DNA from: Saprospiraceae bacterium | GTDB taxonomy: Bacteria > Bacteroidota > Bacteroidia > Chitinophagales > Saprospiraceae | Direction of reading: 5' to 3' | DNA length: 64,000 nt | Assembly (NCBI GenBank): GCA_026982695.1 | Contig: JALSGS010000007.1 | Location: forward strand, 62,001 to 126,000 | Shown: positions 44,776-53,237 of the stretch, piece after piece | Numbering within the stretch: the stretch's first letter is position 1 | Layout of the letters: each line of letters begins with the position of its first letter | Notes under the pieces: generated by a model | Database searches by the model: none | Seen by the model: only the letters and a program-made list of their open reading frames with translations | What the model was told of the DNA's origin: nothing | Position numbers and translations under genes: made by a program

Positions 44776-45432
44776 TTAGTTGGCGACAGGAGCTAATTGG
44801 AGCACCTCGCGCAAATCGTCAATTACCCAGTCCGCGCCAGCTTGGCGCAACAGCTTGGCAGGTCGATAGCCATAAGTGACGGCGCAAGTATGAATGCCTG
44901 CTGCATGTCCGGCTTCGATGTCGTGAGTCGAATCACCGATGATGATGGCGTGTTGGGGAGACACGTTGAGTTGCTCGAGAATGAGCTTGATAGCATCTGG
45001 AGCTGGCTTGAGGCGATAGCGTTCGGGTTGTGCGCCCAACACGATATCGAAGTAAGGTGCCAAACCCAATGCCTTGATAATGCCTTTTGTGAAATCGTGG
45101 TGCTTGTTGGAACACACAGCCTTATGGGCCCACGAGAGTGCTTCGAGCACTTCGACTACGCCTTCGTAAGGCCGCGTTTTACGCGTGTAGTGCTTGTGAT
45201 AGTAGGCGTCGAAGTGGCGTCTGGATTGTGCCACTAGTTGGGGATCGTCGGTGCACAACACGCGCTCCAGCAGCCGTGTAATACCTTCACCCAGTAGGGC
45301 TGGCATTTGGCTAATGTCGATCAGGGGGCGCCCCAGTTGGCTGAGGGCATGATTGACGGCATCGCACAGGTCATATTGCGAATTGACTAGTGTGCCGTCC
45401 AGGTCGAAAATGTACAGCTCAAAGTTCTTCAT
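44776..45432 (-). CDS. gph: Phosphoglycolate phosphatase, HAD family
   Basis: The 218-aa enzyme starts at 45432 (MKNFELYIFDLDGTLVNSQY), inside the end of the sigma-54 regulator gene (14-bp overlap). Asp10 and Asp12 in FDLDGTL are the catalytic pair; VCSNKHHDF, the Lys of YRLKPAPDA and GDSTHDIEAGHAAG are the other HAD motifs. Phosphoglycolate is formed when RuBisCO reacts with oxygen, so a gph beside a Calvin operon suggests a photorespiratory salvage role, although some phosphatases of this type act on other small substrates. It converges on rpe. Confidence 0.83.
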   Translation of the reverse strand: MKNFELYIFDLDGTLVNSQYDLCDAVNHALSQLGRPLIDISQMPALLGEGITRLLERVLCTDDPQLVAQSRRHFDAYYHKHYTRKTRPYEGVVEVLEALSWAHKAVCSNKHHDFTKGIIKALGLAPYFDIVLGAQPERYRLKPAPDAIKLILEQLNVSPQHAIIIGDSTHDIEAGHAAGIHTCAVTYGYRPAKLLRQAGADWVIDDLREVLQLAPVAN

Positions 45433-46795
45433 ACGTACTTTTATTAATTTGATGTTTTTCCATAAGCCGATAAAAAGATCGACGTGGCATGCGTGCCATG
45501 CGCGCCGCTTTGCTGATATTGCCTTTTGCTTCGCGTAGATAGTACTGGATGGCCTGCACTTCAAACTGGGCCAACACGCGCTCGCGCGCCGGTATGAGCC
45601 CTTTGTCCAGCTGCCAGCTGTGTTGCTTGCTTTGCAAGTTGTGGGGTAAGTGTTCGGGCTCGATTTGGGTGCCTTTGCACAAGATCACAGCCCGTTCGAT
45701 GATGCTCTGTAACTCGCGCAAATTGCCCGGATAGTCGTACTGCATAAGGCATGATATGGCTGCCTGACTAATGGATCCCACCTTTTTGTTGATGCGCATT
45801 TCTGCCTGCTTGAGAAAGTGATAGGCCAATAGTGGTAAGTCTTCTTTTCTTTCGCGTAGGGGGGGCAAGTGAATGACAAAAGAGTTGAGCCGGTAGTACA
45901 AGTCGGCTCGGAACTTTTCTTCTTTGATCATCTGTTCCAGATTGCGATTGGTGGCAGCGATGATGCGGGCGCGCACAGTACGCGTCTCTGTACTGCCTAC
46001 AGGTCGGATTTCGCCAAACTGTAGAAAGCGCAGCATTTTTACTTGCATCTCGGGGGTGATGTCGCCAATTTCATCTAAGAAAATCGTGCCGCCATCGCCT
46101 TTTTCCAGAAGGCCTGGCTTGTCTTTTACCGCGCCAGTAAAGGCTCCCTTTTTGTAGCCAAACAGTTCGCTTTCCAGTAGATGGGGTGCAAAGGCAGTAC
46201 AGTTGATTTTGAGAAAGGGCTTGTGCTTAAGGTGACTCAGCTGCTGAATAGTGCGGGCAATCATTTCTTTGCCCGTACCCGTCTCGCCTGTGATCAAGAC
46301 TGTGGCTGGTGTGGGGGCCACCTGCAAGATCATTTCGCGAACTTCTTGCATTACGGGGTTGTGCCCAAAGATGAGTTCTTCGCCACTTTCTTTGTGCAAT
46401 GACGCTTTGAGAGTGGCTACCTCTTCTTGCAACGACTCATTGGTGCGGTAGGCCTCGATGAGTGCCCAGACAAATTTGGCGGCAGCCCCACCAATCATAC
46501 GCGTGTTGGGGTGTTTGATATGCTGGAGGTGGCGTCGGACGTTTTCGTTACCCGTCACGTCGATGAGGATGTCGATATGGCGATCGGGATGGCGCAGAAA
46601 GTTTTCCGCTTTCTTGGCAGTGGGAATACCTAATTTGCGCGCTAAGCGCATGCCCGGTGCATCGGGGTTGATATCTACTACCCCGAGAATGTGGGTGGAT
46701 GGGTCGCGATGGAGAATCTCCAGCAGGGCGGTACCGCCCTTGCCGGCCCCCACAATGATTACTGTGGTAGGCGGTCGTTCTTTTGTGCTTTCCAT
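45419..46795 (-). CDS. Sigma-54-dependent activator with N-terminal Rossmann domain
   Basis: The 458-aa protein has three parts. Residues 10-118 form a Rossmann-type domain with a dinucleotide loop (VIIVGAGKGGTALLEIL) and VVDINPDAPG after the second strand, as in NAD(P)-binding sensor domains. Residues 140-370 are an AAA+ sigma-54 interaction domain: Walker A GETGTGKE (170-177), GAFTGA (217-222), Walker B TIFLDE (237-242). A Fis-type helix-turn-helix closes it (GNISKAARMARMPRRSFYRL). GAFTGA shows it can remodel sigma-54 polymerase. It is followed by gph in overlap and faces the CBB operon; redox control of carbon fixation is a plausible inference. Confidence 0.9.
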   Translation of the reverse strand: MESTKERPPTTVIIVGAGKGGTALLEILHRDPSTHILGVVDINPDAPGMRLARKLGIPTAKKAENFLRHPDRHIDILIDVTGNENVRRHLQHIKHPNTRMIGGAAAKFVWALIEAYRTNESLQEEVATLKASLHKESGEELIFGHNPVMQEVREMILQVAPTPATVLITGETGTGKEMIARTIQQLSHLKHKPFLKINCTAFAPHLLESELFGYKKGAFTGAVKDKPGLLEKGDGGTIFLDEIGDITPEMQVKMLRFLQFGEIRPVGSTETRTVRARIIAATNRNLEQMIKEEKFRADLYYRLNSFVIHLPPLRERKEDLPLLAYHFLKQAEMRINKKVGSISQAAISCLMQYDYPGNLRELQSIIERAVILCKGTQIEPEHLPHNLQSKQHSWQLDKGLIPARERVLAQFEVQAIQYYLREAKGNISKAARMARMPRRSFYRLMEKHQINKSTYEEL

Positions 46796-46852
46796 CGTGC
46801 GTGTTTTGGCTTATTGCTTGCGCAAAAAATGGGCGGAGGAAGGATCGCACAG

Positions 46853-46884
46853 CAAACTTACGCAATAGATAGTAGCACCTGCAA
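46853..46884 (-). promoter_or_regulatory. Candidate promoter of regulator-gph operon
   Basis: On the minus strand TTG (46882-46884) is followed after 21 nt by TAAGTTTG (46853-46860), close to the Bacteroidota -33/-7 pattern. It lies 57 bp ahead of the regulator start. Confidence 0.45.
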
Positions 46885-46941
46885 CACGCAGCTCGTGTGC
46901 AGTACGACTTTCAAAGTGCAATGAATCATTTGGTAGGGCTA

Positions 46942-48273
46942 TTATTTATTCAATTGGACTTGTGCAGCTATGCGGGCTTGGAAGAATCGCGCTTGGGCAG
47001 GTGCCCATAGAGCTGTGGCGTTGTCTACAAAAGCGACCACTTGAGTAGGCCCCAGTTTAGCTGTAGCTGAAAGGCCTATGGTGACAGGCTGGCCTTGATT
47101 GCGTATGTTGAGCGCTGCACCTACTTGTACGAGCTGGCCCAGTTTCATGCGCCCTTGCAAGGACCAGGTGTGGAAGCTACGCCCCTGCAGCTGACTAGCT
47201 GCCCATACGACGCCTATGCGTACCAACTGATTAAGGTGAAAATAGCCACTCAGATAGTATTGGCTAGGCAGCTGAGTTTGAAAGTTTCGGGCTTGTGGCT
47301 GTAGCTCGAGCAGTTGACGCAGGGTGTCCAATGCATTGCCCAGCATTACCGAGTCACCTGTAAGTGCTGCAGAAATATCTACTCCTTGCCATGTACGGCT
47401 GCCTTGCGTGGTGTAAGCTGTGGCTTGTGTCTGCCAATTGATGGTGCCTTTCCAATCTATGATGCTGGCATTCAGTTCGAGTTGCTTAGTCTGATATGAG
47501 ATTCCTAAATCTATAGCAAAGCCACCATTGCGCGAAAAAAGCTGCAGATTAGATAGCGACGCGGAAGGCAGGTTGATCGTGAAATCTTGCAGTGATTGGT
47601 ACGAGAAGCTGCCTGCGCTGAGTATCTCATAATCGGTTTCGATTGTAATGGCGTAGTCGATCTCGTTGGTGGTGAGCGATAGGTGATTGCGCGTTGTGCG
47701 CAATGCCTGAATGCCATTTAGCCATTTTAGGCGGGTGCCCACAGAAAGATGTCCTAAGCGTACAGTACCCCAAGCGGCCCATTCGTGAAAAGAAAAGAAT
47801 TCGACCTGATGGTCTAACTCGACAGTTTGCCCCACAAACTGACTGTTGCCTTGCCAGATGAGCTGTGGCAAAGTGCGTGGATAGCTGCCAAAAGCATGTA
47901 GCCGCAATTGGCTGCTTATGCCCGCAGCCACAATAGGAGTGGTCATAGCTGCTGCTAGCAACGGGATATCTGTCTGCTGTAGTAGCATGTTTTGCGGTTG
48001 CATTTGTGCAATGGCATGATTGATGGTCAATACCCGTTGCCCACCTTGTTTGGATACAAAATCGCCGTAGGTAGGCCCTTCAAACCAGGTCTGTGTACCA
48101 AAGGCTGGCAGCTGAATGAGCAGCCCCACTCCTTTTTTTGTAGGCCACTGAGCTGGATTGATGCGCGTACTCATCCAGCTGTGGCTCAAGTTGGCTAGTG
48201 TAGGTTGTGTTTGGCTTTTGCCGTAAGGTGCCAGGCAGCTAAGTCCACACAACAAGATCAAAAAGCACCTCAT
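46942..48273 (-). CDS. Putative outer-membrane beta-barrel protein (DUF5723-like)
   Basis: The product has 443 aa from the ATG at 48273, which gives a signal peptide (MRCFLILLCGLSCLAPYGKS). The mature part alternates hydrophobic and polar residues in many short strands (e.g. WAAWGTVRLGHLSVGTRLKW), as in outer-membrane barrels, and begins with the SHSWMSTRINPAQWPTKK motif of DUF5723-type proteins. The cargo is unknown. It is upstream of the regulator gene on the same strand, 146 bp away. Confidence 0.65.
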   Translation of the reverse strand: MRCFLILLCGLSCLAPYGKSQTQPTLANLSHSWMSTRINPAQWPTKKGVGLLIQLPAFGTQTWFEGPTYGDFVSKQGGQRVLTINHAIAQMQPQNMLLQQTDIPLLAAAMTTPIVAAGISSQLRLHAFGSYPRTLPQLIWQGNSQFVGQTVELDHQVEFFSFHEWAAWGTVRLGHLSVGTRLKWLNGIQALRTTRNHLSLTTNEIDYAITIETDYEILSAGSFSYQSLQDFTINLPSASLSNLQLFSRNGGFAIDLGISYQTKQLELNASIIDWKGTINWQTQATAYTTQGSRTWQGVDISAALTGDSVMLGNALDTLRQLLELQPQARNFQTQLPSQYYLSGYFHLNQLVRIGVVWAASQLQGRSFHTWSLQGRMKLGQLVQVGAALNIRNQGQPVTIGLSATAKLGPTQVVAFVDNATALWAPAQARFFQARIAAQVQLNK

Positions 48274-48448
48274 GTAGTTATTTGGGTTTTGTGTGAAACA
48301 TTTGCGTGCAAAAAAACGGACACAAGGTACCAAAGCTGGAACATGTATGATATGGTAGGGTACATCCTTTATGTCTGCCTTTCGGCAAAACGGATAAAAG
48401 TACAGATAAGCGGAGCGTATTGAGTCAGAAAATGTAAAAGTGAGTGAC

Positions 48449-48889
48449 TCAAGAGCCAGAACGGCTGATGAAGTTGCGATGGGCAGTGCGCTGGTGCCAG
48501 TAGTCCAAATAACTAGGCGTAGTGATTTCGGGAAGACCTGTAGGATCTAATGCATATTCGTACAACCAGCAAGCTATGCGCTTGCCGTGCCACAAGACAG
48601 GCTTAATGACGCGTCGGTATTCGTGAGGTGGTGGCGAATGAGGTGAGATGCCTTCATAGTCGTCGAGCTGGAGCAACACTTTTTCAGCATTTACCAATTC
48701 GAAAATGTGACCGAGAATGAGCCGCTCAGACTGCTCGTCGTATACTAATCCAGGATAATTGCCCAAATCGTACAACTTGCCTGGCACGTAGCCCTCGCCA
48801 ATAAAGGCGCCGTTTTGTTCCAAGTAGTTGCCAAAGCGGGAAGGAATACCGCGCATCAGGGTGCCATATGTGAAAATCCAATTTAGCAT
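48449..48889 (-). CDS. Gamma-glutamylcyclotransferase-like (AIG2/GGCT) protein
   Basis: The 146-aa product, taken from the ATG at 48889 (MLNWIFTYGTLMRG), has the fold's YGTLMRG loop, GYVPGKLYDLGNYPGLVYD, HIFELVNAEKVLLQLDDYEG with the catalytic Glu, and the VLWHGKRIACWLYEY end. Family members cyclise gamma-glutamyl amines. The substrate is not fixed by sequence. Confidence 0.85.
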   Translation of the reverse strand: MLNWIFTYGTLMRGIPSRFGNYLEQNGAFIGEGYVPGKLYDLGNYPGLVYDEQSERLILGHIFELVNAEKVLLQLDDYEGISPHSPPPHEYRRVIKPVLWHGKRIACWLYEYALDPTGLPEITTPSYLDYWHQRTAHRNFISRSGS

Positions 48890-48970
48890 AGCAAACACAA
48901 AAAAAGAATAAACAGAAGGTGCGCCATTGCACAAGGCAGCACCTTCTGTGACTGGGGGCTGGTTGTGTTT

Positions 48971-51574
48971 TTAAAATTTTATAGAAATGCCGGCCAACAG
49001 GTTTCTGGGCGCCTGTGGATAATAACCGGTCAGATTATACTGATTATCGCGTTCCAAGCGCGCATAGGGGTTGTCTGCTCGTGCATCGTAATCGGCAGAA
49101 ATGTAACGGTATACCCAGCCATTCGTTACGTACAAATTGTCAAATAAATTGCGGACAGCCAATGTTATGGCCACCTGCATGCCGTTTTGCGTTGGCCACT
49201 CATAGCGTGCGTTCAGGTCGCTATAGGTATAAGGATCGATGGTAGCAACTTCATTGGAGGTGTTGTCCAGATATTGCTTGCCTACATATTTGGTAGCCAA
49301 ACTCAATGTGAGTTGTTTGTCAGAGGCTTGTTCATGAGCTTTGGGCCATGCTTGCCAACTCAATATGGCGTGGCCGATGAGTGCTGGTGAAAAGGCTAGA
49401 TCGGTATTTTGATGGACGACCACTTCCTGTTGGCCTGTGTCCCAGTTGTCGATGTACTCGACAAAGGTTTTGACCTTGTTGCGGCTGGCTGTGAGGGATG
49501 CATCTAAGCGCCATCGTTGAGCCAATTGAGCACCGCCATTGAGCTCGATACCTACGCGATAAGATTGTGGTATATTGACCCGGGTGAGCTCTCCTACGTC
49601 GTTGATCTGGCCAGTGAGCGCCAATTGGTCTTTGTAATACATGTAATACCCATTGATGGCAAAGGCGAATTGTTGTGCCTGCCGGCGCCATCCGATTTCC
49701 ACATTGTAGAGGCGTTCGGGACGAGGGCGACTTTGCGGCGAAGATTCAGTGTAGTCGTTGCGATTGGGTTCGCGGTTGGCTACAGCAAAGGAAGCATATG
49801 CATGCGTATGGGAATCGAGCTCCCATGTGAGGCCTACTTTGGGGTTGAAAAAGCCAAGCTGTACTTGCTGCGGTACATTTTGCCCTTGGGCATTGAAACC
49901 CAAAAATTTATAGCTAATAGTCCGATACTGAAAATCTACGTAGGCATGTAGTTTCCACGTCAGGTCATAGTCCAATTTGACAAATGTGTTCCAATCGGTT
50001 TTCGTGGCGTCGTTGTCGTAATAACGGTGTCCTTTTTCGGCTGAACTCATAGTGCGTGCCCAGATCACCTCGCCAAAGTGCGCACCTTGATATTGATTCC
50101 ATGCTCCGCCCCAAATGGCTTGCAGGCGTTTGCCATTTTGTGTGTAGTGTATATTCCAGATACCACCATAGAAATGATTGTCTAGCCAGCGTCGGCGGAT
50201 CAAATCGGTGCGATCGATAATGTAGCGCGCTTCCCATACAGAGTCTTGGCTTGCTGGATCCGTCGTAAGCGACGTATAGACTGATAGTCCTGGGGCTTGG
50301 AGGAAGTTGGCAATTTGTTGGGCATCGGCATCGAGGGGCCACAAGCGCGTGTGCAGCACTATGGGTGTGAGGCCGTAGTTGCTGAAAGGCTCATCGGCTT
50401 TATACTGCTCGTAAAAGCCAAAGCCTCGGGTATAGTGCATGGCCAAGTTGAGATCCCAATTGCGGTTGAGTGCCTGTGAGTAGTGGAGTTGCAGGTGGGT
50501 TTGCGTGTAGTTGTCCACTTCTTGGTCGTAGGGAGTACCTGCTTTTTCTGTACCAGCACTGTTGTATCGGCGCAAGTCTGGATCGTCGATGTATTGTACA
50601 GGTACTCCATTCCATGCTTGATAAGTGATCTCATGCCCTGAAAAGGCCGTGAGGCGCAATGTACTTTGGTCAGTGATGCGCGCAGCCGATAAGTAGAATG
50701 ATTTGAGGTTGGCAGAAGCTCGTTCGATATATCCATCAGATTGGATGGCCGACAGTCGCCCTTCCACGATGTAGCGGTCGTGGATCAGTCCCGTGCCAAA
50801 GCGCACGTTGCCGCGCAAAGTGCTATAGGAACCAGCACCTAAATTGAGTTGGCCATATGATTCTTTTTCCAGCTTTAGGGTGTTGAGGTTGATGGTGGCG
50901 CCAAAGGCGCCTGCACCGTTAGTGGATGTGCCTACCCCACGTTGTATTTGGATGTTGTCTGTAGAGCTGGCAAAATCAGGCAGGTCTACCCAATACACTC
51001 CTTGCGATTCGGCATCGTTGAGTGGAATGCCATTGATGGTCACATTGATACGCGTCGGATCGGCACCTCGTATCCACATGCCCGTGTAGCCGATACCTGT
51101 GCCTGCATCGGAAGTGACTACTGCAGAGGGTGTCCACTGCAGCAGAAAGGGCACATCGACACCGAGGTTGTGTGCTTCGAGTTGCTCGCGCTGCAAATTG
51201 ACATAGGTGAACGGTGCATGAGTGCCGGCACGCGTGCCCTTTACCACCAGCTCCTCGAGTTCAAAGGTGCGGCGCTGCATCTGAATGTGGACCATGGCTC
51301 GACCTACGTGTTCGGGGATACGCGTTTGGGCCCATTCGTCCTCGTATCCCACAAATGAAGCGCGAAGGCGATAAGCGCCTGGGGGTACATCCGTAAATCG
51401 AAACTTTCCTTGTGCATCAGTAGCTGTAGCTTCATCGAGTTCGATCACCACTACGTGTGCAGCAGGGAGTGGTTGGCCTTGCTCATCGAGTACGCGCCCT
51501 GTCAGTTCGGCTTGGGCCAAAAGCGACAAGCCTGCCCAGATGAGCATAGCCGTCATGCATACAGACTTGTACAT
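48971..51574 (-). CDS. TonB-dependent receptor, probably for thiamin
   Basis: The 867-aa receptor starts at 51574 (MYKSVCMTAMLIWAGLSLLA), the signal peptide; the N-terminal carboxypeptidase-regulatory-like domain (ELTGRVLDEQGQPLPAAHVV) precedes a plug (MWIRGADPTRINVTINGIP) and a beta-barrel ending in LLAGISIKF. A TPP riboswitch is directly upstream, and in Bacteroidota such receptors import thiamin or its derivatives. Ligand choice is therefore inferred from regulation, not from the barrel. No cytoplasmic-membrane thiamin transporter follows. Confidence 0.85.
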   Translation of the reverse strand: MYKSVCMTAMLIWAGLSLLAQAELTGRVLDEQGQPLPAAHVVVIELDEATATDAQGKFRFTDVPPGAYRLRASFVGYEDEWAQTRIPEHVGRAMVHIQMQRRTFELEELVVKGTRAGTHAPFTYVNLQREQLEAHNLGVDVPFLLQWTPSAVVTSDAGTGIGYTGMWIRGADPTRINVTINGIPLNDAESQGVYWVDLPDFASSTDNIQIQRGVGTSTNGAGAFGATINLNTLKLEKESYGQLNLGAGSYSTLRGNVRFGTGLIHDRYIVEGRLSAIQSDGYIERASANLKSFYLSAARITDQSTLRLTAFSGHEITYQAWNGVPVQYIDDPDLRRYNSAGTEKAGTPYDQEVDNYTQTHLQLHYSQALNRNWDLNLAMHYTRGFGFYEQYKADEPFSNYGLTPIVLHTRLWPLDADAQQIANFLQAPGLSVYTSLTTDPASQDSVWEARYIIDRTDLIRRRWLDNHFYGGIWNIHYTQNGKRLQAIWGGAWNQYQGAHFGEVIWARTMSSAEKGHRYYDNDATKTDWNTFVKLDYDLTWKLHAYVDFQYRTISYKFLGFNAQGQNVPQQVQLGFFNPKVGLTWELDSHTHAYASFAVANREPNRNDYTESSPQSRPRPERLYNVEIGWRRQAQQFAFAINGYYMYYKDQLALTGQINDVGELTRVNIPQSYRVGIELNGGAQLAQRWRLDASLTASRNKVKTFVEYIDNWDTGQQEVVVHQNTDLAFSPALIGHAILSWQAWPKAHEQASDKQLTLSLATKYVGKQYLDNTSNEVATIDPYTYSDLNARYEWPTQNGMQVAITLAVRNLFDNLYVTNGWVYRYISADYDARADNPYARLERDNQYNLTGYYPQAPRNLLAGISIKF

Positions 51575-51679
51575 AAGTGGGAAAAGTTGAAAAGGTGAAA
51601 CAATACGCACTCCCAGGGGCTAGGAGGCGCTTTGCCACCATCCAGATAGCTACTTCGGAGATGTATTGGCTACCTGGTC

Positions 51680-51756
51680 CTCATTCCCTTCCCGGCATTA
51701 CCCGGGCAGGTTCAAAGGGTGTTCTCTCAGCCGCCGATAGGCAGCACCCCTATGAG
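51680..51756 (-). ncRNA. TPP riboswitch (THI element)
   Basis: Read on the minus strand, P1 arms CTCAT (51756-51752) and ATGAG (51684-51680) enclose GGGGTGCTGCC, GGCTGAGA, ACCCTTTGAACCTG and TAATGCCGGGAAGGGAA: the conserved core of the thiamin-pyrophosphate riboswitch, in order and spacing. Downstream, CTCC...GGAG near the start can form a stem that may occlude translation when TPP is bound. It controls the TonB receptor gene. Confidence 0.93.
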
Positions 51757-51763
51757 ATTGTTG

Positions 51764-51793
51764 CAAAGATAGACAAGCTATACCAAATGGCAA
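51764..51793 (-). promoter_or_regulatory. Promoter of riboswitch-TonB receptor transcript
   Basis: On the minus strand TTG (51793-51791) lies 19 nt ahead of TATCTTTG (51771-51764). The implied transcription start falls at or next to the first base of the riboswitch (about 51757). Confidence 0.7.
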
Positions 51794-51806
51794 TCGCTCA
51801 ACGCAC

Positions 51807-52910
51807 CTACCTGCGGCTACCCATAATGATGCCACCACCGATGACGTCGCCATTTTCTTCGTAAAACACGGCAGATTGGCCGGGGGCTACACCACGTACG
51901 TTGGCAAAGAAGGATACCTCCACTGTGTGGCCTTCTTGCCGCAGTGCGGACCATGTGCCTCGGTCTTTATACCGAATGCGCGTGATGGCTTCTATTCCTT
52001 CTTCGGGGATACGTTCGTATTTCTGTAGGTTGAGTTTGCCCACCGTCATGCCATTGCGGATCAGCTCATCCATTGTGCCCAATACAACTGTATTGGTTTC
52101 GGGAATGATTTCAGTGACATACATGGGCTGGCCCAATGCAATGCCAAGCCCTTTGCGTTGGCCAATGGTGTAAAAGGGGTAGCCCTTGTGGTGGCCCAGG
52201 ACATTGCCTTGTGTGTCGACAAACACGCCACCCGCTACCCGCTGGGCCAAGTCGGGTACGCGTCGTTTCAGGAAGCTGCGATAGTCGTTGTCGGGTACGA
52301 AGCATATTTCGTAGCTCTCTGCCTTTTTCGACAGCTCCTCGTATCCCCATTCGGCAGCTAGCTGCCGCACTTGGGGTTTTGTGTAGTCGCCCAAGGGGAA
52401 GCGAGTACGGCGCAGGCACTCCTGACTCAGCCCCCACAATACATAAGATTGGTCTTTATGGGGGTCTTGCCCTTTAGCGATGTAATACCGTCCTTGGTGC
52501 ATCCTGATACGCGCATAGTGCCCCGTGGCGATAAACTCGCAATCCAGCGCATCGGCGCGGCGCAACAGGGCATCCCATTTGATGTGCGTGTTACACAGCA
52601 CACAGGGATTAGGCGTGCGCCCTGCCAGGTACTCATCCACAAAATTGTCGATGACGTAGTCGCCAAACTCTTCTCTAATATCGATGATAAAATGTGGGAA
52701 GCCTTTATCGACAGCCACTTTGCGGGCATCGTTGATCGAGTCAAGACTACAACAGCCCGTTTCTTTTCGGCTACCACCTGAATTGGCATAGTCCCACGTT
52801 TTCATCGTGATGCCGATCACTTCGTATCCTTCTTCGTGGAGCATCATGGCTGTGACCGTGCTGTCAATGCCACCACTCATGGCCACTAAGACCCGTCCGT
52901 GCTTACTCAT
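51807..52910 (-). CDS. mnmA: tRNA 2-thiouridine(34) synthase
   Basis: The 367-aa enzyme thiolates U34 of tRNA. I place the start at 52910 (MSKHGRVLVAMSGGIDSTV) because the PP-loop SGGIDS begins at residue 12. The catalytic Cys103 is in NPCVLCNTHIKW, GHYARI follows, and the second catalytic Cys is in YEICFVPDNDYRSFL. The C-terminal beta-barrel domain ends GGGIIMGSRR. A short, separate promoter TACCTTTG is at 53069-53076. Confidence 0.95.
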   Translation of the reverse strand: MSKHGRVLVAMSGGIDSTVTAMMLHEEGYEVIGITMKTWDYANSGGSRKETGCCSLDSINDARKVAVDKGFPHFIIDIREEFGDYVIDNFVDEYLAGRTPNPCVLCNTHIKWDALLRRADALDCEFIATGHYARIRMHQGRYYIAKGQDPHKDQSYVLWGLSQECLRRTRFPLGDYTKPQVRQLAAEWGYEELSKKAESYEICFVPDNDYRSFLKRRVPDLAQRVAGGVFVDTQGNVLGHHKGYPFYTIGQRKGLGIALGQPMYVTEIIPETNTVVLGTMDELIRNGMTVGKLNLQKYERIPEEGIEAITRIRYKDRGTWSALRQEGHTVEVSFFANVRGVAPGQSAVFYEENGDVIGGGIIMGSRR

Positions 52911-53237
52911 GCTATATCGGTTTGCAATAGTTTTCGCGTGGCGAAACATTTGTTTGCCCTGTAAATAAGTCTCATTTGCGTAGTGCAAAAGTTGTTTATT
53001 TGAGCTTTAGGCTGCATCTTGCATACGCACACTCCCCACCAATACACGTACTTTGCCAAAAAGGTTTGCAAAGGTAAGACACCCAATCGTTTTGCAGTTG
53101 TTAGCTATATTTCAGCATGGGGCATGCTATTTTGTTGAGTCAAAGCGCTAGAGTCTTGTCAATTTAAGGCATGTGGTAAGTTGGTGCAACTGTTACGTGC
53201 TTTGCCTTTTAGCTCATTAAAACCAAAAGAAAAAGTC
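52911..53237. other. Divergent intergenic region, mnmA and rlpA-like gene
   Basis: This 327-bp stretch holds the mnmA promoter candidate and no evident RNA element or coding frame. Confidence 0.5.
53069..53076 (-). promoter_or_regulatory. Candidate -7 element of mnmA
   Basis: TACCTTTG on the minus strand matches TAnnTTTG. It would leave a leader of about 150 nt. Confidence 0.4.
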
